A DNA stretch of 54,931 nt from Secundilactobacillus angelensis (GCF_012641075.1 NZ_JAAXLJ010000017.1:1-54931), one strand, 5' to 3'; positions 27,761 to 37,097 are shown, numbered from the stretch's first letter. The notes: a model not told the origin generated them from the letters alone. Numbers and translations: made by a program.

Positions 27761-27784
27761 CCGTTTGAACGGATCTTCAAACGG
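27761..27784 (-). terminator. Terminator of the amidotransferase gene
   Basis: Perfect 9-bp stem CCGTTTGAA/TTCAAACGG, followed on the minus strand by seven T residues. It ends the fetA-fetB-amidotransferase unit. Confidence 0.88.
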
Positions 27785-27794
27785 ACTACTCTCA

Positions 27795-28472
27795 CTATTT
27801 TGACTTAGCTAAAAAATCGAAAATAGTATAAATTGCTGACTTATTATTCGTGGGAACTGGTGCTTGTAAAATTGCCTCAGCGTTCTGGTGCAGATCGTTT
27901 TGCTCATTTGCATACTGCCCATCATTGACGACCATGGTTCGCACGTTGATTGACTTTGGTTCAAGATGAAACTGTAAGCCAACCACATTATCTCCCAAAA
28001 CAAAGCCTTGATTGTGAACCAAATCACTGGTGAATAACAACTGAGCTTCCTTAGGGACTTCAAACATCTCCTCGTGCCAATGCAATGCAGTTAGCTGTTG
28101 GGGAAGCCCAGGAATAAAGTCAGTTTGCCGATACACCGGTGCCCACCCGACTTCTTTATGGGGCGCCTTTAAAACTGAATATCCCAGTGTTTTAGCGATT
28201 TGTTGAGCACCGTAACAAGCACCGAAAATCGGCTTGTGCTGTGCCAATAGTTGTTTGATCAATTGACGTTCATTCTTGATCCAATCCAAGTCGTCGTTGG
28301 GGCTCATTGGCCCACCTAAAATCACTAACAGATCAGTCTCGTCAGCGGTTGGCAAAACGCCGTTAAACTGGTAGGGATGATAAATATAAACTTGATGGCC
28401 ACGATCATTTGCCCAGTCAACGATACTGCCTGGTCCTTCACTTGGGGTATGCTGTAAAACGTTTATTCTCAT
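27795..28472 (-). CDS. Class I glutamine amidotransferase-like protein
   Basis: 225-residue stand-alone GATase1 domain of the GMP synthase-like (YfeJ) group. The nucleophile Cys lies in FGACYGAQQIA, and the His-Glu pair in LQFHLEP completes the catalytic triad. It is expected to hydrolyse glutamine or a gamma-glutamyl compound; the acceptor is unknown. Its ATG overlaps the stop of the ABC permease gene (ATGA), so it is translated with that exporter. The link to metal export is unexplained. Confidence 0.88.
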   Translation of the reverse strand: MRINVLQHTPSEGPGSIVDWANDRGHQVYIYHPYQFNGVLPTADETDLLVILGGPMSPNDDLDWIKNERQLIKQLLAQHKPIFGACYGAQQIAKTLGYSVLKAPHKEVGWAPVYRQTDFIPGLPQQLTALHWHEEMFEVPKEAQLLFTSDLVHNQGFVLGDNVVGLQFHLEPKSINVRTMVVNDGQYANEQNDLHQNAEAILQAPVPTNNKSAIYTIFDFLAKSK

Positions 28473-29251
28473 TGTTGTTTACTTCCATTTCTATCACTTA
28501 ATTGCATATCACTATTATAATATCTCGGATATGCCAAATAGCAGGCAATTACACTGCCAATACTAGTGGCGGCCAGCAGCATAAAGGTAACCATGATTTG
28601 ATACATGATGGCCTTGGTGGGGTCAACCCCAGCGAAAATCAAACCAGACATCATACCGGGAAGACTAACGATTCCCACGGTCTTGGCTGAGTCAATCGTC
28701 GGGGCCATCCCTGTCCGAATGGCCATTTGGACGATGTGTTTTGAAGCTTGCTTAAGATTGGCACCTAACGCCAATCGTTCCAGCACGCCTTGCCGCTGAT
28801 CGTGAAAACTGGTATTCATGCTGCGATATGCCAAACCAATTGCCACCATAGCATTGCTAGCAATCATCCCAGAGATTGGCACAATTTGACTAGGCGTAAA
28901 CCGAACGGCACCAGCAACAACCAGCAACAAAATAGTAATCAAGGTGGCGGTGGCAATGGCCAGCAGACTGATAACGAAAGCGTGGGGAATGCCGTTAGCC
29001 CGTTTATTAGCGTTCAGCGCGGCGTTGAAAATAATGATGGCGACCATTAATCCCGTCAACCAGACACGATTGACCCTGATGATGTAAGTCAAAACGTAAC
29101 CCACTACCGTTAGCTGGATAACAGCGCGGATAACACCGATGATCATATCGCGTTCCAAGCCAATTTTTTCCTTTAAGTTAATCGCCAAGGCAATCACGAC
29201 CAGAATAACCGCAAACGCCAAAGCGGTAGGACTAACAATTAAATTATTCAT
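28469..29251 (-). CDS. fetB: ABC transporter permease, FetB/YbbM family
   Basis: 260-residue permease with about seven membrane segments. Motifs such as GVIRAVIQLTVVGYVL near the N-terminus, MIASNAMVAIGLAYRSM in the middle and TVGIVSLPGMMSGLIFAG in the second half identify the UPF0014/FetB group, whose E. coli member exports iron with FetA. The start at 29251 follows GAGGTG by 7 bases and overlaps the ATP-binding gene end by 8 bases. Substrate assignment to iron is by family, not shown here. Confidence 0.88.
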   Translation of the reverse strand: MNNLIVSPTALAFAVILVVIALAINLKEKIGLERDMIIGVIRAVIQLTVVGYVLTYIIRVNRVWLTGLMVAIIIFNAALNANKRANGIPHAFVISLLAIATATLITILLLVVAGAVRFTPSQIVPISGMIASNAMVAIGLAYRSMNTSFHDQRQGVLERLALGANLKQASKHIVQMAIRTGMAPTIDSAKTVGIVSLPGMMSGLIFAGVDPTKAIMYQIMVTFMLLAATSIGSVIACYLAYPRYYNSDMQLSDRNGSKQQ

Positions 29252-29900
29252 GAGCGGGCACCTCAATCTTTCCGTCACGGATTCGCAGCAAATCATCCGC
29301 GGCCGCAATTTCCGATTCATCATGGGTGACCGATAACACTGTCACACCACTCTCTCGATAGGATTGGATCAAGCGATGAACGACACCCTTTGTATCCACA
29401 TCAAGGCCTGCCGAAATTTCATCCAATAACAGTACTTGAGGTTTGAACAGCAGATTTCTGACCAATGCCACCCGCTGTTTCTCACCACCGGATAGTTCAA
29501 TAATCGGCTGATCCAGCATTTCCGCCTTTAATTCTACCGAATCTAAGCCAGCCAGCGCTTTATTTTGATCGAATTTTTGATTACGAATTTCAAACGGGAA
29601 CTGTAAGTTGTCCCGGACCGTCTCACCAAATAAGGTTGGTTGCTGAAAACAGTAGGAAACCTGCTGACGATAAACGGGTTTCGGATAAGTCGACTGTTTC
29701 TTCCCAGCAAATTTCACCACACCTTCAGTTGGTGTCAGTAAAGTCGCCAAAACTCTTAAAAAGGTGCTCTTCCCCGAACCTGATGGCCCGGCAATCGTTA
29801 AATTAGCCCCCTTTTCAATTTGAACGGTGATTCCTTGTAGGATTTGATTGCTACCATTTTTATAGCCTAATCGCTGAACGTCAAAAATTGGTTCCGTCAT
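29244..29900 (-). CDS. fetA: ABC transporter ATP-binding protein, FetA-like
   Basis: 218-residue ATPase. It has Walker A GPSGSGKST near 38-46, a Q-loop in SYCFQQPTLFG, the signature LSGGEKQRVAL, Walker B VLLLDEISAGLD and the switch His in SVTHDESE. It pairs with the FetB-like permease, whose start overlaps its end. GGGGGG precedes the ATG by 6 bases. First gene of a three-gene overlapping unit with permease and amidotransferase. Confidence 0.9.
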   Translation of the reverse strand: MTEPIFDVQRLGYKNGSNQILQGITVQIEKGANLTIAGPSGSGKSTFLRVLATLLTPTEGVVKFAGKKQSTYPKPVYRQQVSYCFQQPTLFGETVRDNLQFPFEIRNQKFDQNKALAGLDSVELKAEMLDQPIIELSGGEKQRVALVRNLLFKPQVLLLDEISAGLDVDTKGVVHRLIQSYRESGVTVLSVTHDESEIAAADDLLRIRDGKIEVPAHE

Positions 29901-30006
29901 CGTGATCCCCCCAAGTTGTTTTATTGAACTAAGTTTAGCGTAGAAAACGCTTTTTTACTAGCAACTCGTTGTGCGTTATGTTTGCAATTAAATTGCTAAA
30001 AGGTTG

Positions 30007-30057
30007 GCACAAAAAGACGCATTCCGACAAACTTCATCGAAATACGTCTTTTTGTGC
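30007..30057 (-). terminator. Terminator of the large MucBP-type surface protein
   Basis: Long inverted repeat with perfect outer arms GCACAAAAAGACG/CGTCTTTTTGTGC and a partly paired centre, located downstream of the surface protein and facing the fetA promoter region. Confidence 0.75.
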
Positions 30058-30109
30058 TAAATTCTGAAGACTACCAGTTGAGCTACAATTTCTTAAAATT
30101 TATCCCAAA

Positions 30110-33076
30110 TCATTCATCACGACGCTTATTTTTAATTCCAAGCAGTCCCAACATTGACATCAATACCGCACCAAGTAAACCAAAAACACCATCATTAGTT
30201 TCACTCGTTTGCGGCAATTGACCAGTCGTTGTGGATGAACTTCCCGTATCACTCATCTGGGTAGTCTGATTACTCGTATCTTGCGATTCTTGTACAGCCT
30301 TAGTCGCTGGCGTTTTATCCGTTTGGTCTGCGTCACGACTTGTCTTCGGCTCAGCGTCCCCATTAGTTGTATCGGTTCCACCTGTTGGTTTGTCACCTTT
30401 CTCTGCTGGCAGCATTGGTACTTGATTGTCCGTGGTAACCACAGTCGTGTCATCATTAGGCGGTGTGCCCTCTCCAGTAACAGGTGGCACCGCCACTGAT
30501 GGAAGCTTAGCATAGACCACCGTCACACTCTGATTGGTTGGCATGCCCGTCGTTGCAGGCAACCCTTCCTGTGCCACTACGGTAGCTGGCTGGCCATCAA
30601 TCGTGGCTGAATAACCAGAAAGGATTGGAATCTCATATTGATAGAATCCACTTTGAGGCGTGTAAGTCGACTGATTAGTGACTTCGTTAGTCACCTTCTT
30701 GTACCAAACTGTCTGTGCCACTGGATTAATGTTCAAAGCACCATCAGAGCTGGTAAAGTTGATAAGCCGAGTGACAGGAATGTAATTGGTATCCAATTTA
30801 GGCGTGTAAACGTAGTAAACGATTCGGTGCATCGCATCATACCTGCCAGTCGGATTACCGGATACGCTAGCAAGCTCATACCCCTTTTCGCTCAATTGAG
30901 GCTGAATGGCCTGGTTGACCACCCCCGTATCATACTCTCCAGATGGCAGAATACCATTTTCAGGATCAAAATCACCATAGGATTCCTGTTGAATGATTTG
31001 ACCGGTTGAATCATCTAGGAAGATGACTTCAACTGGTTGGTTGGGCATGTAATCTGCCAGAGGCATCAGCCCCTGTGATAGATTGCCATCCTGGTAATTG
31101 ATCCCGATTGTGCCAGTCAGTGTGTAGTTAGGGTATTGGTTCACAGCATGACCGTTCATCTTCACAACTTCACCAGAAATCGGTTGAGCGGTTGAAACTT
31201 CAGGAAGTTTTTCATGTGAAAATTCAGTTCCGGAAGTCGTCATCCCAGTGATTTTATCGGTGACGTTGATTGGCGTATTGGCTGCCGTGATAGGTTGGTC
31301 AATATACATCGCCCCAGGATTTGGGTCAGAAGTGGTCTTCATGTAATAAACATTGATCACAACCGGCTGACCATCAGTTTCGTCAATTGATTTAAACCCA
31401 TTTCCCTTCAATGCGCTTTCTGCCTGGGTCTTTTGTTCATCATACGTATAGCCATTAAACATTGGTTCGTAGTCAAAATTGTAGTCAGCACTGCCGCTAA
31501 TCCAACCAGCCGGATCCTGCGTGTCATATTTAATTTGAAACATCACGTCAGTTGGATCAGCCTCGTTCACGTAATTAATCACTACGGGAGCTAATTTTTC
31601 ATAGTACGCTCTAATCGTCTTTTCTTGACCTACTGGTACAAAAGTGAGATCCGTCGTGTCATTCCCCACAAATTTGTAACCGACGATTTCAGCTTGAGCA
31701 ACTTTACTTGATACTGATATCTGGTCTAATTTAGCCGTGGGGACCTTTGTTTCAGCCAAGTAAGTGCCATTGATTTGAGTCGGATCACCGGGGATTGATG
31801 AATAGCCACTATTAAATTTGAGGGGCTGTTGGGTATCCTTATCAATATAACTGATTGTCACTTGACCAGTGACGGTTTGCTCTGGTGTTGTTTGCGTCTC
31901 TGTGGTGGTTGGGCCAGTCGTAGTTGAAGTGGCAGCGTTATTTTTATAGTAGGCTGTGATTATCTTACCATCAGCGACTGGTGCGAAGTTCAAGGTGTCA
32001 CCATCAGCTAATTTGTCAAACGTATACCCATCAATCGCTGGTCGGGTATAGCTGTCCTTGACCTTCATTTGCGTGACTAAGTCTGTCCCTACCGTTGTTG
32101 TCGCTTCGTAGCTGCCAGTAATCGTTGCTGGAGCCGTTGCTGGAAAGCCCGCTTTGTCTCTGTCAAATGATAACACTGCCGTAGGATCGTCCTCATCAAC
32201 GTACTTGATAGTGACTTGTCCCGTCACAGTCTTCTCCTGCGTGGTTTCCGTTTCCGTTGTGCCCGGCTCACTCGTCGTGGCAGTTACAGAAGCATTCTTA
32301 TAGTATGCCGTTATTGTCTTACCATCAGCGACTGGTGCGAAGTTCAAGGTATCGCCATCAGCTAATTTGTCAAACGTATACCCTAAAATCACTGGTTGCG
32401 CATAGGTGTTTTTGACTTTCATCTGCGTGACTAAGTCTGGATTAACTGTCGTTGTGGCTTTGTAGCTGCCGGTAATCGTTGCTGGAGCAGTGGCTGGAAA
32501 ACCTGCTTTATCTCTGTCGAATGATAATACTGCGGTGGGATCGTCCTCATCAACGTATTTGATGGTGATCTCTCCTGTAGCTGCGACTTGGGGCTCAACG
32601 GCAGTCACAACCTGTGGCTGACCAGTTTGAGCGTAGACGTCACTGGCGATGGCCTTAGCTTGGTCGATTTGCGTATTGCTTGCGTCACCTAAGTTTGTGA
32701 CCTTAGTTGCCGTTTCAGCTGCGTCCCCAGTTGCAGTCTTAGCCGTACTTGCACTGTCATCGGTACTATCGCTAGCAGTTGTTGCCTCGGTTACCGCCGA
32801 TGTTGTTGCTGTGGTCGTCTGTGCTGTATTCTCGCTGTTCAGCTGATAACTAGATGCGCTGACATCATTTTCAGCTGACTTCACAATGGCCGTCGTCTCT
32901 TCAGTAGCAGCGTTAGCGATTGGCACTTTAGCCAGCGCGGTGATGCCTAGCACCACAGTAGTCATCCCTGCAGCTATCCAAAACGTACCGGATTTATACA
33001 GCTTCACGTGATACGACAATTTTTGTTCATCCTGATGAAGGTGCCGACATTTTTGATTCAGTTCATCATATTTCAT
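30110..33076 (-). CDS. Large LPQTSE-anchored repeat surface protein
   Basis: About 988-residue wall-anchored protein. VKLYKSGTFWIAAG near residue 25 is a KxYKxGKxW-type signal before the export helix. A Thr/Ser/Ala-rich region follows, then two nearly identical domains of about 118 residues (each with ITIKYVDEDDPTAVLSFD-like start and DGKTITAYYKN-like end), a diverged third (ISYIDKDTQQPLKF) and a fourth (VINYVNEADPTDVMF), then further MucBP-like domains. LPQTSE, a membrane helix and KNKRRDE end the protein. Mucin or matrix binding is inferred. The start at 33076 is preceded by GGGGGGAG. Confidence 0.92.
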   Translation of the reverse strand: MKYDELNQKCRHLHQDEQKLSYHVKLYKSGTFWIAAGMTTVVLGITALAKVPIANAATEETTAIVKSAENDVSASSYQLNSENTAQTTTATTSAVTEATTASDSTDDSASTAKTATGDAAETATKVTNLGDASNTQIDQAKAIASDVYAQTGQPQVVTAVEPQVAATGEITIKYVDEDDPTAVLSFDRDKAGFPATAPATITGSYKATTTVNPDLVTQMKVKNTYAQPVILGYTFDKLADGDTLNFAPVADGKTITAYYKNASVTATTSEPGTTETETTQEKTVTGQVTIKYVDEDDPTAVLSFDRDKAGFPATAPATITGSYEATTTVGTDLVTQMKVKDSYTRPAIDGYTFDKLADGDTLNFAPVADGKIITAYYKNNAATSTTTGPTTTETQTTPEQTVTGQVTISYIDKDTQQPLKFNSGYSSIPGDPTQINGTYLAETKVPTAKLDQISVSSKVAQAEIVGYKFVGNDTTDLTFVPVGQEKTIRAYYEKLAPVVINYVNEADPTDVMFQIKYDTQDPAGWISGSADYNFDYEPMFNGYTYDEQKTQAESALKGNGFKSIDETDGQPVVINVYYMKTTSDPNPGAMYIDQPITAANTPINVTDKITGMTTSGTEFSHEKLPEVSTAQPISGEVVKMNGHAVNQYPNYTLTGTIGINYQDGNLSQGLMPLADYMPNQPVEVIFLDDSTGQIIQQESYGDFDPENGILPSGEYDTGVVNQAIQPQLSEKGYELASVSGNPTGRYDAMHRIVYYVYTPKLDTNYIPVTRLINFTSSDGALNINPVAQTVWYKKVTNEVTNQSTYTPQSGFYQYEIPILSGYSATIDGQPATVVAQEGLPATTGMPTNQSVTVVYAKLPSVAVPPVTGEGTPPNDDTTVVTTDNQVPMLPAEKGDKPTGGTDTTNGDAEPKTSRDADQTDKTPATKAVQESQDTSNQTTQMSDTGSSSTTTGQLPQTSETNDGVFGLLGAVLMSMLGLLGIKNKRRDE
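31941..32571 (-). repeat. Duplicated about 280-bp domain repeat in the surface protein gene
   Basis: Two near-identical DNA copies, about 31941-32218 and 32295-32571, lie 354 bases apart in frame. Shared stretches include ACCATCAGCGACTGGTGCGA and GATCGTCCTCATCAACGTA. The high nucleotide identity indicates a recent duplication, so copy number probably varies between strains. Confidence 0.85.
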
Positions 33077-33202
33077 GGTTCTCCCCCCTAGAGTGAATAA
33101 AATAAGGTGCTTCTCCTCAAAAACCTGATAGACAAACCCATCCGACATTACTTGTCTCAATCAACCTTTTATTCTCAAAGTGTAATACATTTGCTATCGA
33201 AT

Positions 33203-33216
33203 TGAAAGCGTTTTAT
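33203..33216. promoter_or_regulatory. Possible cre box upstream of the surface protein
   Basis: TGAAAGCGTTTTAT fits the core of the catabolite-responsive element consensus and lies about 130 bases upstream of the surface protein start. It is a sequence match only. Confidence 0.35.
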
Positions 33217-33252
33217 TCGCAAATTTTCTCCCCCCCATCCTCGTAACCTTTG

Positions 33253-33888
33253 CTAATTATTGAGTACTTGTAACTTTGCGAACTGATTCCAATACGGCTT
33301 AAATGCCGAAGATTCAGTGATCAAGCCATGTGTCTGTAATTGTCTTAGATTGTGAAAAAATAGTGGTGAAGCGGTGGAGAATTGGTTCATGATCACGCTG
33401 ATCGTTTGGTATTCTTCATCCGATAACACTACTAACTGTTTTTGATGCGTCTGAATATGAGCAACCCCCGCTGTGCTGACTAGTAAATTAGCGCTCCAGA
33501 TAATTTGCTCAATAACCTCAAAACCATTTTCCTTGGCGTCTCGAATAAGCCATTCCGCAGACCCACCAGCTTCGATAAAATTTGCAAACCAAAACGCATA
33601 CCGGTTTCGTAAAAAAATATTATGTAGTGGCAACGCCCTTAATTGCGCCAGATAAGCAGTTAATGGTACTGACAATTGTGCTAACGATTCTTCAATCACA
33701 GTTAACGTATGTAACGTTTGGTCATAATCAGTGCGACTAAACTTACCCGTGAAAAAATCAGCTTCCTTAGTTGTTGGAATGCCCATGAAATCTAGAACCG
33801 CTCGATTGGTTAATTGAAGTCGTTGCTGCTGATTTTTAATACCGGCTATCATCTCAGAAACAGTCTGTTCATTTTTGTGGTCGAACAT
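33253..33888 (-). CDS. Hypothetical protein, 211 aa
   Basis: Soluble, mainly helical protein that I do not recognise. The first 40 residues (SEMIAGIKNQQQRLQLTNRAVLDFMGI) could form a helix-turn-helix-like bundle, and the rest has no membrane segment or known motif. The start at 33888 is chosen because a weak AAAGAAG lies about 9 bases upstream; in-frame starts at 33912 and 33948 have no ribosome binding site. It has no strong ribosome binding site overall. It lies between the surface protein and an aminotransferase gene. Confidence 0.7.
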   Translation of the reverse strand: MFDHKNEQTVSEMIAGIKNQQQRLQLTNRAVLDFMGIPTTKEADFFTGKFSRTDYDQTLHTLTVIEESLAQLSVPLTAYLAQLRALPLHNIFLRNRYAFWFANFIEAGGSAEWLIRDAKENGFEVIEQIIWSANLLVSTAGVAHIQTHQKQLVVLSDEEYQTISVIMNQFSTASPLFFHNLRQLQTHGLITESSAFKPYWNQFAKLQVLNN

Positions 33889-33936
33889 TTGATCAGCTTC
33901 TTTCTTTCGCATCAAGATTATCATACAAATCCAAAA

Positions 33937-33974
33937 AACACCCCGCAACCATTAAATCGTGGTTACGAGGTGTT
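33937..33974 (-). terminator. Terminator of the aminotransferase gene
   Basis: A 15-bp stem AACACCCCGCAACCA/TGGTTACGAGGTGTT (one or two mismatches), followed on the minus strand by TTTTTT. Confidence 0.85.
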
Positions 33975-33980
33975 AGTTGA

Positions 33981-35153
33981 TTATTCTGCTATGGCACCAA
34001 CCCGAGTTAATTCCTTCTTCAAAGCATCTACTGCTGCATGTAGATTTTCGTTGCTGGAAGCATAACTGATTCTCAGCGCTTGTGGATCGCCGAATGGGGC
34101 ACCTGGCATTAATCCAACGTGATAGTTTTTCGCCAATTGGTGAGCAAAAGTAAAGCTGTCTTGGTGACATTCTTCTGGTATTTTCACAAAAATATAGAAA
34201 GCACCGCGAGGCTTAACGTACTTCATCCCTAATTTATCTAGCTCTTGCGTGAGATATTCACAGCGTTGCTGATAAATTTTACGCATGGCTTCCGCATCAT
34301 TTTGCCCGTGAGTCAGTGCCTCAACCGAAGCGTATTGAACGATTGAAGTTGGTGTGGTGACCTGAAATTGATGAGCCTTGGCGATTTGATCGATTACGCC
34401 GGTTGGCCCGAAGACAAAGCCAATCCGCCAGCCAGTCATCGCGTGTGATTTAGAAAGCCCATTAATAATGATCGTTTGTTCCGGCAACCACTTAGATAAT
34501 GAATAATGCTTGACGCCATATGTCAGCTCACCATAAATCTCATCACTAATGATCCAGATATGATTATCACGGAAGACTGGCACCAGTGCAGCCAACTGTT
34601 CCTCTGAATAGACGACTCCGGTTGGATTAGAAGGATCCGTAATGACAACACCCTTAATCGTAACTTCCGGATGAGTGGCAATAGCTTCCTTCACTTGTTC
34701 AGGTGTCAACACACAACCCGTATCGGTGGTGTCTACCATAATCGGGACTAAGTGATTAATACCCGCAATCGCCTTATAAACTGGGTAAGCTGGCATTGGA
34801 ATCAAAATCCCATCACCGGGCTGAAAGAGCGTTTTAAAGGAAGCCGCTAAACCTTCTGTCGCGCCAACTGTACAAACAATTTGATCAGCAGAGTACTGGT
34901 AGCCAAATTTTTCACGATAATAAGTCGAAGCTGCATCACGTAATTCTTGAATCCCCCAATAATAGGGATAATGCGACTGATCAGCATTGATTGAATCAAT
35001 GGCTGCCTGTTTGATGTGTTCTGGCACGTTAAAATCGGGTTCCCCAAGGGTTAATTTAACAATCTCCGGATCCGCGCTGATCTCATGATCAAACGCCCGT
35101 AAGGCAGATGGTTTAACTGACAAAACGTCAGGATTCAATTCGTTAATGTCCAT
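33981..35153 (-). CDS. PLP-dependent aminotransferase, class I/II (PatA-like)
   Basis: 390-residue fold-type I aminotransferase. Recognisable elements are LGEPDFNVPEHI near the N-terminus, YPYYWGIQELRDA, TVGATEGLA, DPSNPTGVVYS, SDEIYGELTY, the PLP Lys in INGLSKSHAMTGWRIGF, and the C-terminal Arg in LRISYASS. This pattern fits PatA/aspartate aminotransferase-type enzymes of lactobacilli, which act on aspartate, aromatic amino acids or N-acetyl-diaminopimelate. GGAGGT precedes the ATG by 7 bases. No lysine-pathway genes adjoin it, so the substrate is open. Confidence 0.9.
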   Translation of the reverse strand: MDINELNPDVLSVKPSALRAFDHEISADPEIVKLTLGEPDFNVPEHIKQAAIDSINADQSHYPYYWGIQELRDAASTYYREKFGYQYSADQIVCTVGATEGLAASFKTLFQPGDGILIPMPAYPVYKAIAGINHLVPIMVDTTDTGCVLTPEQVKEAIATHPEVTIKGVVITDPSNPTGVVYSEEQLAALVPVFRDNHIWIISDEIYGELTYGVKHYSLSKWLPEQTIIINGLSKSHAMTGWRIGFVFGPTGVIDQIAKAHQFQVTTPTSIVQYASVEALTHGQNDAEAMRKIYQQRCEYLTQELDKLGMKYVKPRGAFYIFVKIPEECHQDSFTFAHQLAKNYHVGLMPGAPFGDPQALRISYASSNENLHAAVDALKKELTRVGAIAE

Positions 35154-35472
35154 AAAGTGATACCTCCAAGTATACTGTTACCTTTTTCACAAAAACATCC
35201 AATAAAACCTATCCTGATTCAATACACAAGGGCTTAGTTATCTCCAAATGGCAATTAATAAAACCACTTTGAATATTGAAATCAAGTTTAAAAACGACTC
35301 AATTAAGTTCTGATTAGATTACAAAAGTTCCTGCTAATAAACCAAATATAACAGCTTTACAGAATAATTCCTAGAGCTTATTCAAATAATATTCTAATTC
35401 TCAGTTGTATTTTAATCAGCTTGCGATAAAAGCAAAAAGGATCGTACTCGAAAGTACAATCCCCTCAAGGGT
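35154..35472. other. AT-rich intergenic region
   Basis: No gene, tRNA or riboswitch is recognised in this AT-rich stretch. It holds the presumed promoter of the aminotransferase gene and the terminator of the phosphoribosyltransferase gene at 35439-35462. Confidence 0.5.
35439..35462 (-). terminator. Terminator of the phosphoribosyltransferase gene
   Basis: A 10-bp stem GGATCGTACT/AGTACAATCC (one mismatch) with a four-base loop, followed on the minus strand by TTTTTG. Confidence 0.8.
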
Positions 35473-36015
35473 TCAAAATAGTGGTAACGTTCCAAGAAAT
35501 TTGATATCTTCACGATTCTTTGCTGACCCCTCAGCCAATACTGCCAGCCGGTCAACTACTTGAGCTCCTGCCTTCTGCATCAGCTGTTCGGCAGCTTGAA
35601 GTGAACCGCCGGAACTGATGACATCGTCAACAATGATAACCCGTTTTCCCTTCAATCTAGCAGCATCCGTTCCGTCCAAAACCAGCTGCTGGCTCGCGGA
35701 AGTCGTGATGGCTTCTACCGGAATAGTAAGTGGTGAAACCATGTAATCCTTAACAGCCTTGCGGAGAACTATATACCGCTTATGCCCACTCAACCACGTG
35801 ATTTCTTGGGCCAATGGGATCCCCTTACTCTCAACAGTTACGAAATAATCAAAAGTATCCGTTTTAATCTTCTTTAACAGCTGTTCAGCTGCATAATGCG
35901 TCAATTCAGCATCACCCAATAAAACAAACGAGGCGATGGTCACCCCATTTGGCAAGGTAATTAGTGGCAGATCACGTTCTAGTGGGCCAAGTTGTAAATG
36001 GTAAGTCTTGGGCAT
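35473..36015 (-). CDS. Phosphoribosyltransferase family protein (purine type)
   Basis: 180-residue type I PRTase. The PRPP-binding loop is VIIVDDVISSGGSL near 125-138, and VESKGIPLAQEITWLSG is the early phosphate loop region typical of adenine/xanthine PRTases and PurR-like effector domains. It could salvage a purine base or act as a PRPP sensor; there is no DNA-binding domain. AAGGAG precedes the ATG by 8 bases. Single gene with its own terminator. Confidence 0.82.
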   Translation of the reverse strand: MPKTYHLQLGPLERDLPLITLPNGVTIASFVLLGDAELTHYAAEQLLKKIKTDTFDYFVTVESKGIPLAQEITWLSGHKRYIVLRKAVKDYMVSPLTIPVEAITTSASQQLVLDGTDAARLKGKRVIIVDDVISSGGSLQAAEQLMQKAGAQVVDRLAVLAEGSAKNREDIKFLGTLPLF

Positions 36016-36143
36016 GAGGACAACTCCTTTATTCTGCTAATTCTGTCTGTTAATTACAGTCATAGAATAGAACAATCATCAGCAAGTTTAAACCGAACAT
36101 AGTAAAAGCTGGTTACCGTCAGAAATCGACCATTTTCTTTGCA

Positions 36144-37097
36144 TTAAGGAAGAACAACAACTTTGCCAAAGCTATCACTTGATTCTAGAAATGCTTGTGC
36201 ATCACCTGTATGGGCTAGATCGAAAGTCTTGGTTGGCTTCACATCAATATGGTGATTTTCAATCAAATTCAGCATATCATTGAACGCTGAATCATTGTTT
36301 GCAATACCAGAACCAAAAGTGGTTAAACTAGCCCCATTTGGAATGACGAATGCACTAAAATCTGGCACTGTCCATTGATCGGCTAAACCACCAACCATGC
36401 AACAATAGCCATACTGATTCAGATGCGACAGGGAATCAGTCAATGTGGCTGAGCCAACCAATTCGATAATGGCATCAAAATGATCCTCAGTTTGGACTTT
36501 GCCATTCTTATCCAAGACTGGCTTATCACAACCAATAGCCCTGAGTTTAGCGAATTTTTCTTCATGTCGAGTACTACCACTGATAGTCACCGAAGGATTC
36601 ATCACCTTAGCTAATTTAATTGCCGCACTGCCAACGCCACTAGAGGCACCACGCACCAGTAAACTCTTTGCGGTATCAATGTGGGCATTCTTCATTGACC
36701 CATAAGCAGTAAAGTAAGTTTCAGGAATTGCTGCTAACTCCGGCCAAGACAAATTAGTGGTCACTGGATAAATCTGTTCACTTGGTAATAAGGCATATTC
36801 TGCATAACCGCCATCGAAGTCGCGGCCCATGCCACCCATGATGCTGACGACCTTCTGGCCAACTTTTAGCCGATTTGGCTCCGTGGTGTCAGCCACTTCG
36901 CCAACACATTCAATACCAAGAATTCGCGGAAACTTAACGGTTGGCGACTCGCCGTTCCGGGTAAAAATTTCGGAGTGATTAATGCCAAATCCTTTAACCC
37001 GAACTAAGCTCCAGCCAGGCTTAACCTTTGGCGTAGGTACTTCTTTTAGCTTCAAAACTTCTGGACCGCCAGCTTTTTCAATGACAATTGCTTTCAC
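36144..37097 (-). CDS. Zinc-free medium-chain dehydrogenase, quinone oxidoreductase type
   Basis: 317-residue MDR-family protein. The N-terminus (GPEVLKLKEVPTPKVKPG) and GFGINHSEIFTRNG are typical of NADPH:quinone reductases; the coenzyme loop is LVRGASSGVGSAAIKLAKV. The zinc-ligand cysteines of alcohol dehydrogenases are absent. It probably reduces quinones or alpha,beta-unsaturated carbonyls with NADPH. GTG 37097 follows AAGGA by 10 bases. It lies 27 bases downstream of the DUF1048 gene and may belong to the padR unit. Confidence 0.88.
   Translation of the reverse strand: MKAIVIEKAGGPEVLKLKEVPTPKVKPGWSLVRVKGFGINHSEIFTRNGESPTVKFPRILGIECVGEVADTTEPNRLKVGQKVVSIMGGMGRDFDGGYAEYALLPSEQIYPVTTNLSWPELAAIPETYFTAYGSMKNAHIDTAKSLLVRGASSGVGSAAIKLAKVMNPSVTISGSTRHEEKFAKLRAIGCDKPVLDKNGKVQTEDHFDAIIELVGSATLTDSLSHLNQYGYCCMVGGLADQWTVPDFSAFVIPNGASLTTFGSGIANNDSAFNDMLNLIENHHIDVKPTKTFDLAHTGDAQAFLESSDSFGKVVVLP

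Noticed and set aside
29940-29957. cre-like sequence AGAAAACGCTTTTT upstream of fetA
   Set aside because: Too few consensus positions match outside the CG core, and such runs are frequent in AT-rich DNA.
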